The notes beneath the pieces were generated by a model. That model was not told where the DNA came from, did no database searches, and saw nothing but the letters and a program-made list of their open reading frames with translations. Positions 55,713 to 64,000 of a stretch of 64,000 nt of DNA are shown piece after piece. Made by a program: the position numbers and the translations under genes. Source of the stretch: Vibrio parahaemolyticus (GTDB lineage Bacteria > Pseudomonadota > Gammaproteobacteria > Enterobacterales > Vibrionaceae). How positions within the stretch are numbered: position 1 is the first letter of the stretch; every line of letters begins with the position of its first letter. Location: contig NZ_UHIL01000002.1 in NCBI RefSeq assembly GCF_900460535.1, forward strand, positions 62,001-126,000. The letters run 5' to 3'.

Positions 55713-56951
55713 TTAACCCGTAAACTTCGCCATGAAGTTACCGACGTTAGTCAAACTCGATGCAGCCATCACGATAACAATCGCTGCTCCAGTTAGCGTT
55801 AAATACATTGGGTGTTGGTAATCACCGACGATATCTTTGCGTTTTGTCGCAACCAAGACGGTACCCAAAACGATAGGAAGGATAATGCTGTTCACTAAGC
55901 CCGCTAACATAAGCAGAAGAATTGGCATGTCCATGGTAACCGTGCCTAGCGAGGTTAGGATAATGAAACCGACACACCACGCTTTTTCATTTCGCGCCAC
56001 AACGGGGAAAAGCGTCTTAATTAATGAGATAGCCATGTAAGAGTTACCCACCACAGACGTGATGGAAGCGACAAACAGTACTAAGCCAAAGATGAAGTAA
56101 CCAAGCTGGCCAGCACCTTGACGGAAAGCGTCGGCTGCCGGGTTAGCTGAATCCAACGTTGCGCCTGTCGCGATAACGCCAAACACCGCTAAAAACAGTA
56201 GGACGCGAATAACCACCGCAATAGAGATACCAGCCCACGCCGTTGAAGTGATGGAAGGTACATTCTCTTTACCTTTCAAGCCGATGTCCACTAGACGTTG
56301 TGCACCCGTGTAGTAACCGCCAACTGCGCCGCCAACGATAGTCAATGTAGGCAGAAGCAAGCTTCCAACATCCATAGGCATCACCGCTGCACTTAGTGTC
56401 TCTCCCATCGGAGGTAAGCTCGTCATTGCCACATATGCAATCAGAACAATCATGAACAAGCCAAGGTAGCGAGCCATTTGGTCCATTCGTTTGGAGGCGT
56501 TATGAACCACAAACAGCAAACAGCCGACCACACCAGTAAACAGCGCACCCCAAGTCGTGTCCACGCCCGTTAACACATTAATGCCTAACGCCGCGCCACT
56601 TACGTTGCCAAAGTTAAACGCCACAGCTCCAAGCGCAAGGAGAATACCGACACCATAACCCATACCCGGCGCCACTTTGTTCGCAATGTCTTGGATTCGC
56701 ATGCCAGAAACGCCCACAATGCGCCACAAGTTCATCACGATACCAAACGTGATAAAGATCGAAGCCAATACTGGAAACGCCATGTCGACTTTGTAGATGT
56801 TCGTGAAGACAGCAGTTTGAGTCAAAAAGCCTGGGCCAACAGAGGTCGTCGCCATCAAAAACGCGACACTTAGCATGGCTTTCTTTTGCCAACTGGTTTC
56901 TGTTACAGGAGCGGAAATGGAAGAGGTGCTGATAGTGCTTTGTGTAGTCAT
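55713..56951 (-). CDS. NRAMP-fold transporter lacking the canonical metal-binding motif
   Basis: From ATG 56951 the protein has 412 residues and about eleven helices. It fits the NRAMP superfamily by the pattern of TM1 (TSVGPGFLTQTAV) and the overall length. True NRAMP metal transporters have DPGN in TM1 and a metal-binding Met in the MPH motif of TM6. Here TM1 reads GPGFLTQ and TM6 reads GGAVGGYYTGAQR, so manganese or iron transport is doubtful. It resembles the YcsG-type branch. The substrate is unknown. A longer frame to 57044 has no ribosome site. Confidence 0.85.
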   Translation of the reverse strand: MTTQSTISTSSISAPVTETSWQKKAMLSVAFLMATTSVGPGFLTQTAVFTNIYKVDMAFPVLASIFITFGIVMNLWRIVGVSGMRIQDIANKVAPGMGYGVGILLALGAVAFNFGNVSGAALGINVLTGVDTTWGALFTGVVGCLLFVVHNASKRMDQMARYLGLFMIVLIAYVAMTSLPPMGETLSAAVMPMDVGSLLLPTLTIVGGAVGGYYTGAQRLVDIGLKGKENVPSITSTAWAGISIAVVIRVLLFLAVFGVIATGATLDSANPAADAFRQGAGQLGYFIFGLVLFVASITSVVGNSYMAISLIKTLFPVVARNEKAWCVGFIILTSLGTVTMDMPILLLMLAGLVNSIILPIVLGTVLVATKRKDIVGDYQHPMYLTLTGAAIVIVMAASSLTNVGNFMAKFTG

Positions 56952-57169
56952 GCCAAGTCTCAAATTTGTTGTCTTTCTATTATTAGAAAAAAAGAAAGAC
57001 AACTGACCGAGATCAGCTGAACTTAGAGAGATATCTCTTTTCAAAACAAACGATTACACGTTGTAGCCGTTCATTGGGCGCATATACTAAGAGCAACGAA
57101 TGTGACTGTCAACACACAATTGCATAAATATTATTTATTGCGACTCACCTACCCATGATTCATGGTATA

Positions 57170-57194
57170 AAAAAGGATGGCACGTTGCCATCCT
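57170..57194 (-). terminator. Terminator of folE
   Basis: AGGATGGCA and TGCCATCCT (57174-57194) form a 9-bp stem with a 3-base loop. On the minus strand it is followed by TTTTTATACC. Confidence 0.9.
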
Positions 57195-57219
57195 CTCTCA
57201 AATCTATACTTCGCTTTGA

Positions 57220-57873
57220 CTAGCGTAAACCATGCAGAAACTCAGCGCGGGTGGCTGGGTTGCTCTTAAAAATACCACCTAAAGCTGTGGTTGTCGTTTC
57301 GCTGGTTGCATCCATAACACCACGTGATTTCACGCAGTAATGCGTCGCGTCGATAGTCACGGCCACATCGTCAGACTCAAGCAATGTTTGCAAAGCAACT
57401 AGGATTTGCTGTGTCATACGCTCTTGCACTTGAGGACGCTGCGCGAAAAAACGGACAATACGGTTGATCTTAGACAAGCCAATGATTTTACCACGAGGGA
57501 TATACGCAACGGCCGCTTTGCCGTCGATCGTGACAAGATGGTGTTCACACGTGCTGGTTACGGTGATGTCTTTCACGCGAACCATTTCACTTACGTTCAT
57601 CTTGTTTTCAATAACCGTGATTTTTGGGAAGTTGGAGTAATCCAAACCAGAGAAAATCTCATCCACGTACATTTTTGCAATGCGATGTGGCGTCTCTTCT
57701 AGGCTGTCATCCGTAAGGTCGAGTTGAAGCAGGGTTAGGATCTCACGCATGTGGTGCTCGATCTTTTCTTTCTTCTCTTCACGGCTCACGGCATTAGGAC
57801 GCATTGGTGTTTCTAAACCGCGTTGCTCTAGCGCTTCTTTTACTAACTTCGCTGACTCGCTAAGACCTGACAT
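57220..57873 (-). CDS. folE: GTP cyclohydrolase I
   Basis: A 217-residue enzyme that converts GTP to dihydroneopterin triphosphate, the first step of folate synthesis. The zinc site is in [12 protein letters not shown] (Cys, His, His), with the second Cys in [31 protein letters not shown] is typical of bacterial FolE and appears in pieces GLSKINRIV and [10 protein letters not shown]. Length matches E. coli FolE. AAGAGGAAGTGG precedes the ATG. It is divergent from moeA. Confidence 0.95.
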   Translation of the reverse strand: MSGLSESAKLVKEALEQRGLETPMRPNAVSREEKKEKIEHHMREILTLLQLDLTDDSLEETPHRIAKMYVDEIFSGLDYSNFPKITVIENKMNVSEMVRVKDITVTSTCEHHLVTIDGKAAVAYIPRGKIIGLSKINRIVRFFAQRPQVQERMTQQILVALQTLLESDDVAVTIDATHYCVKSRGVMDATSETTTTALGGIFKSNPATRAEFLHGLR

Positions 57874-58161
57874 TCCACTTCCTCTTTTGTAACTACCACT
57901 CTCGGTGTGAAATACAATTGCAGTGTTTTCATCCCGTTAGCGTCTAAGTTGCTCAGTTAGATGTTCATATCGCCAAGGCACATAACAAGAATACACTGAG
58001 CCGTTTTCTTTAGTTCCGATAGGCGTTTACCCCTTTCGGATGGGTGACAAGGATACTCGGATTTTTGAATAATTACACCCATATTTTATAGGTGGACATT
58101 CTTACCAAGTCCGATTTTATGGTAGAGTTGCCACAAAACAAAAGAACATAGGATTATCTCA

Positions 58162-59397
58162 ATGGGCTGCTGCGACGCACCTGGCTTGATGCCAATTGAA
58201 GAAGCGATGGACAAAATGTTATCGCGCATCAAACCTATCCAAACGACACTTTCTCTTCCTCTTGCTGATGCTCTGGGTTTTGTACTGGCCGAAGACGTTT
58301 TATCGCCAATTCACGTACCGCCTTTTGACAACTCAGCAATGGACGGTTATGCAATCCGTATTCAAGATTTAGAAGCGTCGACTGTATTGCCGATGGTGGG
58401 CAAATCCTTTGCGGGCCAACCTTTTGAAGGTGAATGGCCAACAGGCACTTGTGTTCGAATCATGACTGGCGCGAAAATTCCGGAAGGTTGCGATGCCGTT
58501 ATCATGCAAGAAAACACGACCGTGACCGAAGCGGGTATCCAGTTCAACCAAACGGATGTGAAACCTCAAAATAACATCCGCCCAACTGGTGACGACATCA
58601 AGCAAGGCGATATCGTATTAGCAAAAGGCGCGCGCCTAACACCACGCGATATTCCAATGATTGCTTCTCTTGGCGTAAGCCATGTCACTGTTGTACGTAA
58701 ACCGAAGGTGGCGTTTTTCTCGACAGGTGATGAACTTAAACCATTAGGTGAGCCACTCGAAGCAGGTCAAATCTACGACAGCAACCGTTACGGCATTAAA
58801 CCGCTTATCGAAAACTTTGGCTGTGAAGCGATTGATCTTGGCATTATCCCTGACTGCCCAGAAACATTAAAAGCGACGTTTGAAAAAGCACAAACGCTCG
58901 CGGATGTGGTTGTCACCTCTGGCGGCGTCAGTGTTGGCGAAGCAGACTACACCAAGGACATTCTAGAACAACTTGGGGAAATCGGTTTCTGGAAACTGGC
59001 AATCAAGCCGGGTAAACCTTTCGCATTTGGTAAGTTAAGTACAGCTTGGTTCTGCGGTCTACCAGGTAACCCTGTATCTGCTGTGCTAACCATGTACGTA
59101 CTTGTTCAGCCAATGTTGGCGAAATTAGCTGGCCATACTGAATGGAAAGCACCTGAGTCTATCCCTGCTACGACAAAAACTGCATTTAAGAAAGCGCCGG
59201 GCCGCACGGACTACCAACGTGGCATCTACACGCTAGAAGATGGCAAATTTGTCGTTGAAACCACTGGCAATCAAAGTTCTGGTGCCTTCCGCTCAATGAG
59301 TTTGGCAAACTGCTTTGTGGTGTTGGAGCGTGAGCGTGGCCGCGTGGAAGTTGGCGAAACGGTTCAAATCCAACTGTTTAACTCAACGTTATACTAG
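58162..59397 (+). CDS. moeA: Molybdopterin molybdotransferase
   Basis: A 411-residue MoeA that inserts molybdate into adenylylated molybdopterin. It has the N-terminal DNSAMDGYA, the central MPT-binding SGGVSVGEADYTKDIL, the loop KPGKPFAFG, GLPGNPVSAVLT, and the C-terminal domain IV. AGGATTATCTCA lies ahead of the ATG. It is co-transcribed with moeB 9 bp downstream. Its product would serve the sulfite dehydrogenase at 27.9 kb, among others. Confidence 0.95.
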   Translation: MGCCDAPGLMPIEEAMDKMLSRIKPIQTTLSLPLADALGFVLAEDVLSPIHVPPFDNSAMDGYAIRIQDLEASTVLPMVGKSFAGQPFEGEWPTGTCVRIMTGAKIPEGCDAVIMQENTTVTEAGIQFNQTDVKPQNNIRPTGDDIKQGDIVLAKGARLTPRDIPMIASLGVSHVTVVRKPKVAFFSTGDELKPLGEPLEAGQIYDSNRYGIKPLIENFGCEAIDLGIIPDCPETLKATFEKAQTLADVVVTSGGVSVGEADYTKDILEQLGEIGFWKLAIKPGKPFAFGKLSTAWFCGLPGNPVSAVLTMYVLVQPMLAKLAGHTEWKAPESIPATTKTAFKKAPGRTDYQRGIYTLEDGKFVVETTGNQSSGAFRSMSLANCFVVLERERGRVEVGETVQIQLFNSTLY

Positions 59398-59406
59398 GAA
59401 CGTGCC

Positions 59407-60156
59407 GTGGATATTCTTTCCGATCAGGAGATGCTGCGCTATAACCGCCAGATCATTCTTCGCCAGTTCGATTTCGAAGGGCAAGAAGCGCTCAAACAAA
59501 GCTCCGTGCTTATTTTGGGTGCGGGCGGTTTAGGCTGTGCTTCTAGCCAATACCTCGCCACAGCAGGTGTCGGCCGTATTACGCTCATCGATGACGACAT
59601 TGTAGAGCTCTCTAATTTGCAGCGCCAAGTATTACATCACGACACAGATATCGGCCGCAAAAAGGTGGATTCTGCCGCCGATGCGCTACGAGAACTTAAC
59701 CCCCACGTCGAGGTAAACACCGTTGCCAAACGTCTCGATGATGCTCAACTTCAAGCTTTGATTGAACAACACACTGTGGTAGTTGATGCGTCTGATAACG
59801 TCGACACTCGTAACCAACTGAACCGCCTCTGCTTTGCAACGAAAACCCCACTTATCTCTGGTGCGGCAATTCGTATGGAAGGTCAAGTGAGCGTGTTTAC
59901 GTACGACGATCCAACTCAACCTTGTTACCAGTGCTTGAGTGCACTATTTGGTAGCGGTGTACTAAGCTGCGTTGAAGCGGGTGTAATGGCACCAGTGGTT
60001 GGGATTGTGGGCGCTGTACAAGCGATGGAAACCATCAAGGTGATCGCAAATTACGGCCAGCCAAAGAAAGGGAAAATCCTTATTCTCGATGCACTCAGCA
60101 TGTCGTGGAGAGAAATGAACTTGATGAAAATGCCGACCTGCCCTGTTTGTGGGTAA
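59407..60156 (+). CDS. moeB: Molybdopterin-synthase adenylyltransferase
   Basis: GTG start at 59407; 249 residues. The nucleotide-binding GAGGLGCASSQYL lies near residue 38. Two CxxC zinc ligand pairs are present, CYQC and the C-terminal CPVC. It adenylates the C terminus of MoaD. No rhodanese domain is attached, as expected for bacterial MoeB. It follows moeA closely and ends at a terminator. Confidence 0.95.
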   Translation: MDILSDQEMLRYNRQIILRQFDFEGQEALKQSSVLILGAGGLGCASSQYLATAGVGRITLIDDDIVELSNLQRQVLHHDTDIGRKKVDSAADALRELNPHVEVNTVAKRLDDAQLQALIEQHTVVVDASDNVDTRNQLNRLCFATKTPLISGAAIRMEGQVSVFTYDDPTQPCYQCLSALFGSGVLSCVEAGVMAPVVGIVGAVQAMETIKVIANYGQPKKGKILILDALSMSWREMNLMKMPTCPVCG

Positions 60157-60190
60157 GTAACGCATTCGCTCCCGTGTCAATCGATTCTCA

Positions 60191-60219
60191 AAAAGCTCAA
60201 CGCAACGTTGGGCTTTTTT
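60191..60219 (+). terminator. Terminator of moeAB
   Basis: AAAGCTCAACG and CGTTGGGCTTT form an 11-bp stem with one G-T pair and loop CAA, followed by six T. Confidence 0.92.
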
Positions 60220-60343
60220 CTTATTCTGAGATTCAAAATTAAAACCTCGAACTTCTAGTTGTCAATATCCATCAAAAACAGCCACTTAAAAATTGGCACG
60301 CTACTTTCATTACATATAAAACAAATCAATGAGAGGGCGAATC

Positions 60344-62455
60344 ATGAAAAGGACATCACTAATACTCGGATCACTGTTCGTAAGCGCTTATGCGAATGCG
60401 GCGCCTTTCGACACTTGTCCGAGCAAAGCGTATTTATTCCAATCGACCCCCGTTCAAGTTTATGGCGTCAATCTGGTTACGGGTTCCACCACTTTATTAG
60501 CTGATGATGTGGGTTTGGCATCAGGGATCAATGCCGTCGGGTTCGACTTCACCGACAGATACATTTATGGCTACGATACCACCAACTTGAAAATCGTCCG
60601 TTTAGGGAAAGACTTTCAAGCAGAAACACTGAATGTCGCTGGTTTGCCTAGCCATACGTTTTTTGTTGGCGATGTTTATAATCACGTTTACTACTTATAT
60701 CGCAAAGGAAAAGGATTATTTTCCATTGATTTATCACCGTTAGATACCGATCCAAATGCGACGCTAACACTTACGCAAATTACCGCGACCGCAAACGTCA
60801 ACTTGACAGATTTTGCCTTTCATCCTGGCGACGGTTCGCTTTACGGGATCGACAACAACTCCGGCATTCTCTACAAATTCAATACTGCAAACGGCCAAGC
60901 CACTATGATTGGAGATACGGGCGAAACCGGTACCTTTGGTGCGGGCTATTTTGACGTCAACGGCAATTACTACGTTTCCCGCAATCAAGACGGAAAAATC
61001 TACCGTATTAATTTGTCAGCGGACAACGCTTCAAACATCAACGCGGGCATTGTCCCAGCGGTTGAGTTTGTCTCGAACGGCCCGAGTTCAAGCCAAAATG
61101 ACGGTGCACGCTGCGCCAACGCGCCAGTTATTGATGAAGATGACCCAATCGATTTTGGCGATGCTCCAGATAGTTACCACACGCTTCTTTCCTCAAACGG
61201 TCCACGACACGAAATCGATGGTGTGACATGGCTTGGTGTCATTGCGCCTGATGGCGATCCTGACGGACAAATTGCACCTTCTGGCGACAACAAAGTTGGT
61301 ACCGCAGACGAAGATGGTGTTGGCTTTGTTGCCGCACTCGATCCAGGTTTGAGTTCACTGGTGAATGTGACAGCGTCTACTTCTGGCTACTTATCCGCTT
61401 GGTTTGACTGGAACCGAGACGGTGATTTTGCAGATGAAGGTGAACAAGTATTTACAGACCAGTTACTCGCAGCAGGAAACAACATACTTCCATTTATCGT
61501 CTCTGAATTGGCAACCGCAGGACCAAGTTGGAGCCGATTCCGCTTTAGTCAACAAACGGGGCTCAAATACGATGGCGGCTCAACCTCCGGCGAAGTGGAA
61601 GATCATCCAATCACTATCACCGAAAATGGCGTATCTGTTCAGCATTTTCCAAGTGCAGAAGGCTACGCAACGGTAGCGTTTGAGGATAACTGGCCATACA
61701 CCGCAGACTACGACATGAACGACGTCGTCATTCAGTTCCGAATCACAGAAACGCGTATGGAAGGTGTGATCGAGAACATTCAAATCACCGGTGACCTCGC
61801 CGCTTACGGTGCAGGATACAAAAATGGCTTTGCTATTCGTTTACCGGGCATAGCAAAAGCAAGCATCGAGAATGGCTTAACTACCCTGTCGTTTAACGGC
61901 GTTCAACAAGCAAGCAATGGATTGGAAACTATCTCGGAAGAGGCCATTTTCATCATCAGCGATGATCTCAGCCAATACACGCAAAGCAATTGTACCTACT
62001 TCCGAACTCAATCAGGATGTGATGACAACGTTGCTTTCTCTTTTACGTTGACGGTTTATTTTAAGGAAGGCTCCGACCGCTCTGGCTTACAAGCCATGCC
62101 TTACGACCCATTTATCTTTGCAACACCAAACACTTACCACGGTGACGGTATTACCTTCCAACCAGGCCGAAAATGGGAAGTACACCTACCGGATCAAGCG
62201 CCAACCGAGCAGTTTGATGATACCAACTTATACGGACTCGGGGTTGATGCAAGTGATCCTGTACAAGGTACTTACTTCAAAACCAGCAACAACCTACCTT
62301 GGGCTCTGCTGATTGTTGAGGACTGGGAGTGGCCATTGGAAAACGTAGACTTGGTTGACGCGTATCCACAATTTGCCACTTACGCTGAATCAGCCGGCAG
62401 TCAAAATGCTAACTGGCATGCCTCACCAAAAGCAAACAAATGCTACATTCCATAG
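60344..62455 (+). CDS. Exported LruC-domain protein with GEVED domain
   Basis: ATG 60344 gives 703 residues starting with a signal peptide (MKRTSLILGSLFVSAYANA, cleaved before APFDT). Residues about 20-260 look like a beta-propeller of repeated blades (for example INAVGFDFTDRYIYGYD, LTDFAFHPGDGSLYGID). A GEVED domain follows (SAWFDWNRDGDFADEGEQ, then SGEVEDHPITI). The C-terminal region from about residue 440 (FEDNWPYTADYDMNDVVIQF) is the LruC domain. It is probably secreted or surface-exposed. Acidic DxDxDG-like stretches may bind calcium. The small lipoprotein gene 12 bp downstream is likely a partner. Confidence 0.85.
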   Translation: MKRTSLILGSLFVSAYANAAPFDTCPSKAYLFQSTPVQVYGVNLVTGSTTLLADDVGLASGINAVGFDFTDRYIYGYDTTNLKIVRLGKDFQAETLNVAGLPSHTFFVGDVYNHVYYLYRKGKGLFSIDLSPLDTDPNATLTLTQITATANVNLTDFAFHPGDGSLYGIDNNSGILYKFNTANGQATMIGDTGETGTFGAGYFDVNGNYYVSRNQDGKIYRINLSADNASNINAGIVPAVEFVSNGPSSSQNDGARCANAPVIDEDDPIDFGDAPDSYHTLLSSNGPRHEIDGVTWLGVIAPDGDPDGQIAPSGDNKVGTADEDGVGFVAALDPGLSSLVNVTASTSGYLSAWFDWNRDGDFADEGEQVFTDQLLAAGNNILPFIVSELATAGPSWSRFRFSQQTGLKYDGGSTSGEVEDHPITITENGVSVQHFPSAEGYATVAFEDNWPYTADYDMNDVVIQFRITETRMEGVIENIQITGDLAAYGAGYKNGFAIRLPGIAKASIENGLTTLSFNGVQQASNGLETISEEAIFIISDDLSQYTQSNCTYFRTQSGCDDNVAFSFTLTVYFKEGSDRSGLQAMPYDPFIFATPNTYHGDGITFQPGRKWEVHLPDQAPTEQFDDTNLYGLGVDASDPVQGTYFKTSNNLPWALLIVEDWEWPLENVDLVDAYPQFATYAESAGSQNANWHASPKANKCYIP

Positions 62456-62466
62456 GAGACCACATT

Positions 62467-62919
62467 ATGAAAAATTTAATCACAATCATCATGGGATTAG
62501 CGTTAACAGCCTGCGGCGGTGGAGGTGGCGGCGGTGATAAAAGCGGTGACAGTTCAACGCCTCCCGCAACTCAGACCACCATCGTGGTCGAAGAACCAAG
62601 CATGCAAACGCTGAACGTACCAGATGGCTACAACTACGATCCGATCGTCACTCGTGCTCTATCTGTTGACATTAGTGGCTACTCTTCACAACGCGCGCAC
62701 CTTAGTGTCTATAAAGAGTATCAAGAGACGACTTCAGGTACCTATCAAGCGAAATACGCAAGCAAAGTAGCTTCTGAAGCACTCATCAACGGAAAAGCCG
62801 AAATGAATTTTCCGGTCTCCGATAGCCAAGGAAATCTATTAGTCGAAGTTTGGTTTTATGACGGTTCAGACCCCGTGCAGCACGTGATATCAGCAGAAGA
62901 TTCATCTTGGCGCCTGTAA
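62467..62919 (+). CDS. Small lipoprotein with polyglycine linker, partner of the LruC protein
   Basis: ATG 62467 follows AGGAGACCACATT and gives 150 residues. The lipobox is LTAC with Cys at about 16, directly followed by seven or eight glycines and a Ser/Thr/Asp linker. The remaining 110 residues look like a compact beta-rich domain (VDISGYSSQRAHLSVYKEY). I do not recognise a family. Co-transcription with the LruC protein suggests a surface-bound anchor or accessory protein. Confidence 0.8.
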   Translation: MKNLITIIMGLALTACGGGGGGGDKSGDSSTPPATQTTIVVEEPSMQTLNVPDGYNYDPIVTRALSVDISGYSSQRAHLSVYKEYQETTSGTYQAKYASKVASEALINGKAEMNFPVSDSQGNLLVEVWFYDGSDPVQHVISAEDSSWRL

Positions 62920-62977
62920 GCATTAATGTCATGAATAGCAAACAAACCTAAACCTCTTAGAGATGTTAAATATCAGC

Positions 62978-63013
62978 AAAAATCGCATCGTTCTTTGAAC
63001 ATGCGATTTTTTT
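62978..63013 (+). terminator. Terminator after the lipoprotein gene
   Basis: AAAAATCGCAT (62978-62988) and ATGCGATTTTT (63001-63011) form an 11-bp stem with a 12-base loop, ending in seven T. Confidence 0.9.
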
Positions 63014-63048
63014 ATTGTAAAACAATAGGCTTACGCTAGCCTAAACGG

Positions 63049-63357
63049 GTGGAACTCAACTTGGATAACCCCAAAACTTACATTTTGGTCTTCATCGGTT
63101 CGATTGCTCTGCTCCTTTTACTTTTGTGGGGCTCACCCACCAGCGAAAAAACCTTATCAGCGACCGTCATCAGCAACACTTTGACTCAGTCTTTAGACGG
63201 GCAACGACGTTACCTGACGATAGACGCTCCTGATATCGAACAACAACGCGTCGCCGTTCCGATAACAACTGACTGTGCGATCGGTTCGACAGCCACATTT
63301 AGGCAAGCGACAAGCTCAACTTTTGAACCATCACTTTCATTCGTCAGCTGTAACTAG
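63049..63357 (+). CDS. Small membrane-anchored protein of unknown function
   Basis: A 102-residue frame from GTG 63049; a TTG at 63061 is an alternative and has GGTGGA upstream. One hydrophobic helix (YILVFIGSIALLLLLLW, about residues 11-27) is followed by a periplasmic segment of about 70 residues with two Cys (TDCAIG and the terminal SCN). I do not recognise a family. It ends 36 bp before sseA and may share its transcript. Confidence 0.65.
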   Translation: MELNLDNPKTYILVFIGSIALLLLLLWGSPTSEKTLSATVISNTLTQSLDGQRRYLTIDAPDIEQQRVAVPITTDCAIGSTATFRQATSSTFEPSLSFVSCN

Positions 63358-63393
63358 AATAGTGGTCACTCCCACGACAAGAAGGATTTAGCA

Positions 63394-64000
63394 ATGCAAG
63401 CATTGATCAGTGCAAAAGAACTCCATGCCCTACTTGACCAACAAAATGTAAAGCTTTTAGACGCAAGCATTAGCTTTCAAATTCCTTCGGAAAGCAAAAA
63501 AATCACCGATAAATGGATTCCAAACACTTACCGTTTTGATTACGACAATGATTTTTGTCTGCCTGATACCTCTTTGCCGCACATGATGCCAACCGAAGCA
63601 GGATTTAATGTAAGCGCACAAAAGCTTGGGCTAAATAACGAAGACTTGATCATCGTTTATGACAACTCAGGTACGCTTGCTTCACCACGCGCATGGTGGA
63701 TGCTCAAAGCGATGGGACACGAGAACGTCAAAGTACTTAATGGTGGACTTCCAGCTTGGATAGAAGCGGGATTGCCCGTCGTAGATTCGCTCGCAAAACC
63801 TGAACAATTAGGAAATTTTTCGGGAAAATTAAATAAAAATGCATTTTTGGACGCAAATGCAGTATTAGAGTACTCAAACAATTGCAGTGCGCATATTGTT
63901 GATGCTCGCTCACGAGCGCGCTTTTTTGGTGAAGTGCCTGAGCCAAGACAAGGATTGCGCAGTGGCCATATTCCAAACTCGTTGTGCCTGCCTTTTCAAG
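63394..64000 (+). CDS. sseA: 3-mercaptopyruvate sulfurtransferase, N-terminal part (cut by window edge)
   Basis: ATG 63394 follows GAAGGATTTAGC. The visible 202 residues match the two-domain rhodanese family. The inactive N-terminal rhodanese domain has KLLDASI, a KWIPNTYRFDYDNDF segment like SseA and VYDNSGTLASPRAWW. The second domain begins with HIVDARSRARFFGEVPEPR and GHIPNS. The catalytic CG-containing loop lies beyond the window edge. It moves sulfur from 3-mercaptopyruvate to an acceptor. Confidence 0.85.
   Translation, partial: MQALISAKELHALLDQQNVKLLDASISFQIPSESKKITDKWIPNTYRFDYDNDFCLPDTSLPHMMPTEAGFNVSAQKLGLNNEDLIIVYDNSGTLASPRAWWMLKAMGHENVKVLNGGLPAWIEAGLPVVDSLAKPEQLGNFSGKLNKNAFLDANAVLEYSNNCSAHIVDARSRARFFGEVPEPRQGLRSGHIPNSLCLPFQ

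Noticed and set aside
58040..58161. Molybdenum-cofactor riboswitch before moeA
   Set aside because: No recognisable conserved riboswitch core or long structured leader; such switches usually precede moa operons.

Overview
The window reads as chromosomal DNA of a Vibrio, most likely of the V. parahaemolyticus/V. harveyi/V. alginolyticus group and quite possibly its second chromosome. This is judged from protein resemblance and gene order alone; no search was run. Coding density is high, and I see no phage, insertion sequence, CRISPR array, rRNA or tRNA gene.

About 0.98-16.0 kb is a branched-chain amino acid catabolic island. A minus-strand operon (thiolase, mmsA, acyl-CoA dehydrogenase, enoyl-CoA hydratase, 3-hydroxyisobutyryl-CoA hydrolase, mmsB, SDR) handles valine and isoleucine. 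The divergent plus-strand operon liuR-liuABCDE takes isovaleryl-CoA to acetyl-CoA and acetoacetate. About 31.5-45.4 kb complements it: a Liv-type ABC transporter operon with an embedded acyl-CoA ligase and a PaaK-like protein, ETF-ubiquinone oxidoreductase, etfBA and acetoacetyl-CoA synthetase. The ETF system takes electrons from the acyl-CoA dehydrogenases, and the synthetase reactivates the acetoacetate made by LiuE. Palindromes of the type TTGACGTTTACGTCAA lie in the promoters of the divergent catabolic operons, the transporter operon and the etf genes. This points to one LiuR regulon spread over two blocks.

Between the blocks (16-31 kb) are a PhnD-like periplasmic protein paired with a hybrid histidine kinase, a DUF1840 protein, an MscS channel, an acetyltransferase, a MocR-type regulator divergent from a CioAB-type quinol oxidase with its tiny DUF2474 partner, a PhzF protein, and a MerR regulator whose stop codon overlaps the promoter of a carboxymuconolactone-decarboxylase-like gene. 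A Tat-exported sulfite dehydrogenase with a diheme cytochrome c, a lipoprotein and a TPMT-like methyltransferase follow.

The last part (45-64 kb) is mostly housekeeping and envelope genes: guaC with an unusual tandem-hairpin leader and an upstream PurR-like box, nnr, a PAS/REC-CheX pair, an aldo/keto reductase, an HTH protein, clcA, a TehA-family transporter, an NRAMP-like transporter lacking the usual metal motif, folE, moeA-moeB, an exported LruC/GEVED protein with a lipoprotein, and the start of sseA. Both window edges cut genes. The least explained items are the guaC leader, the regulon palindromes, the binding-protein/kinase pair, the PaaK-like protein with a lost P-loop, and the PAS/REC-CheX pair.
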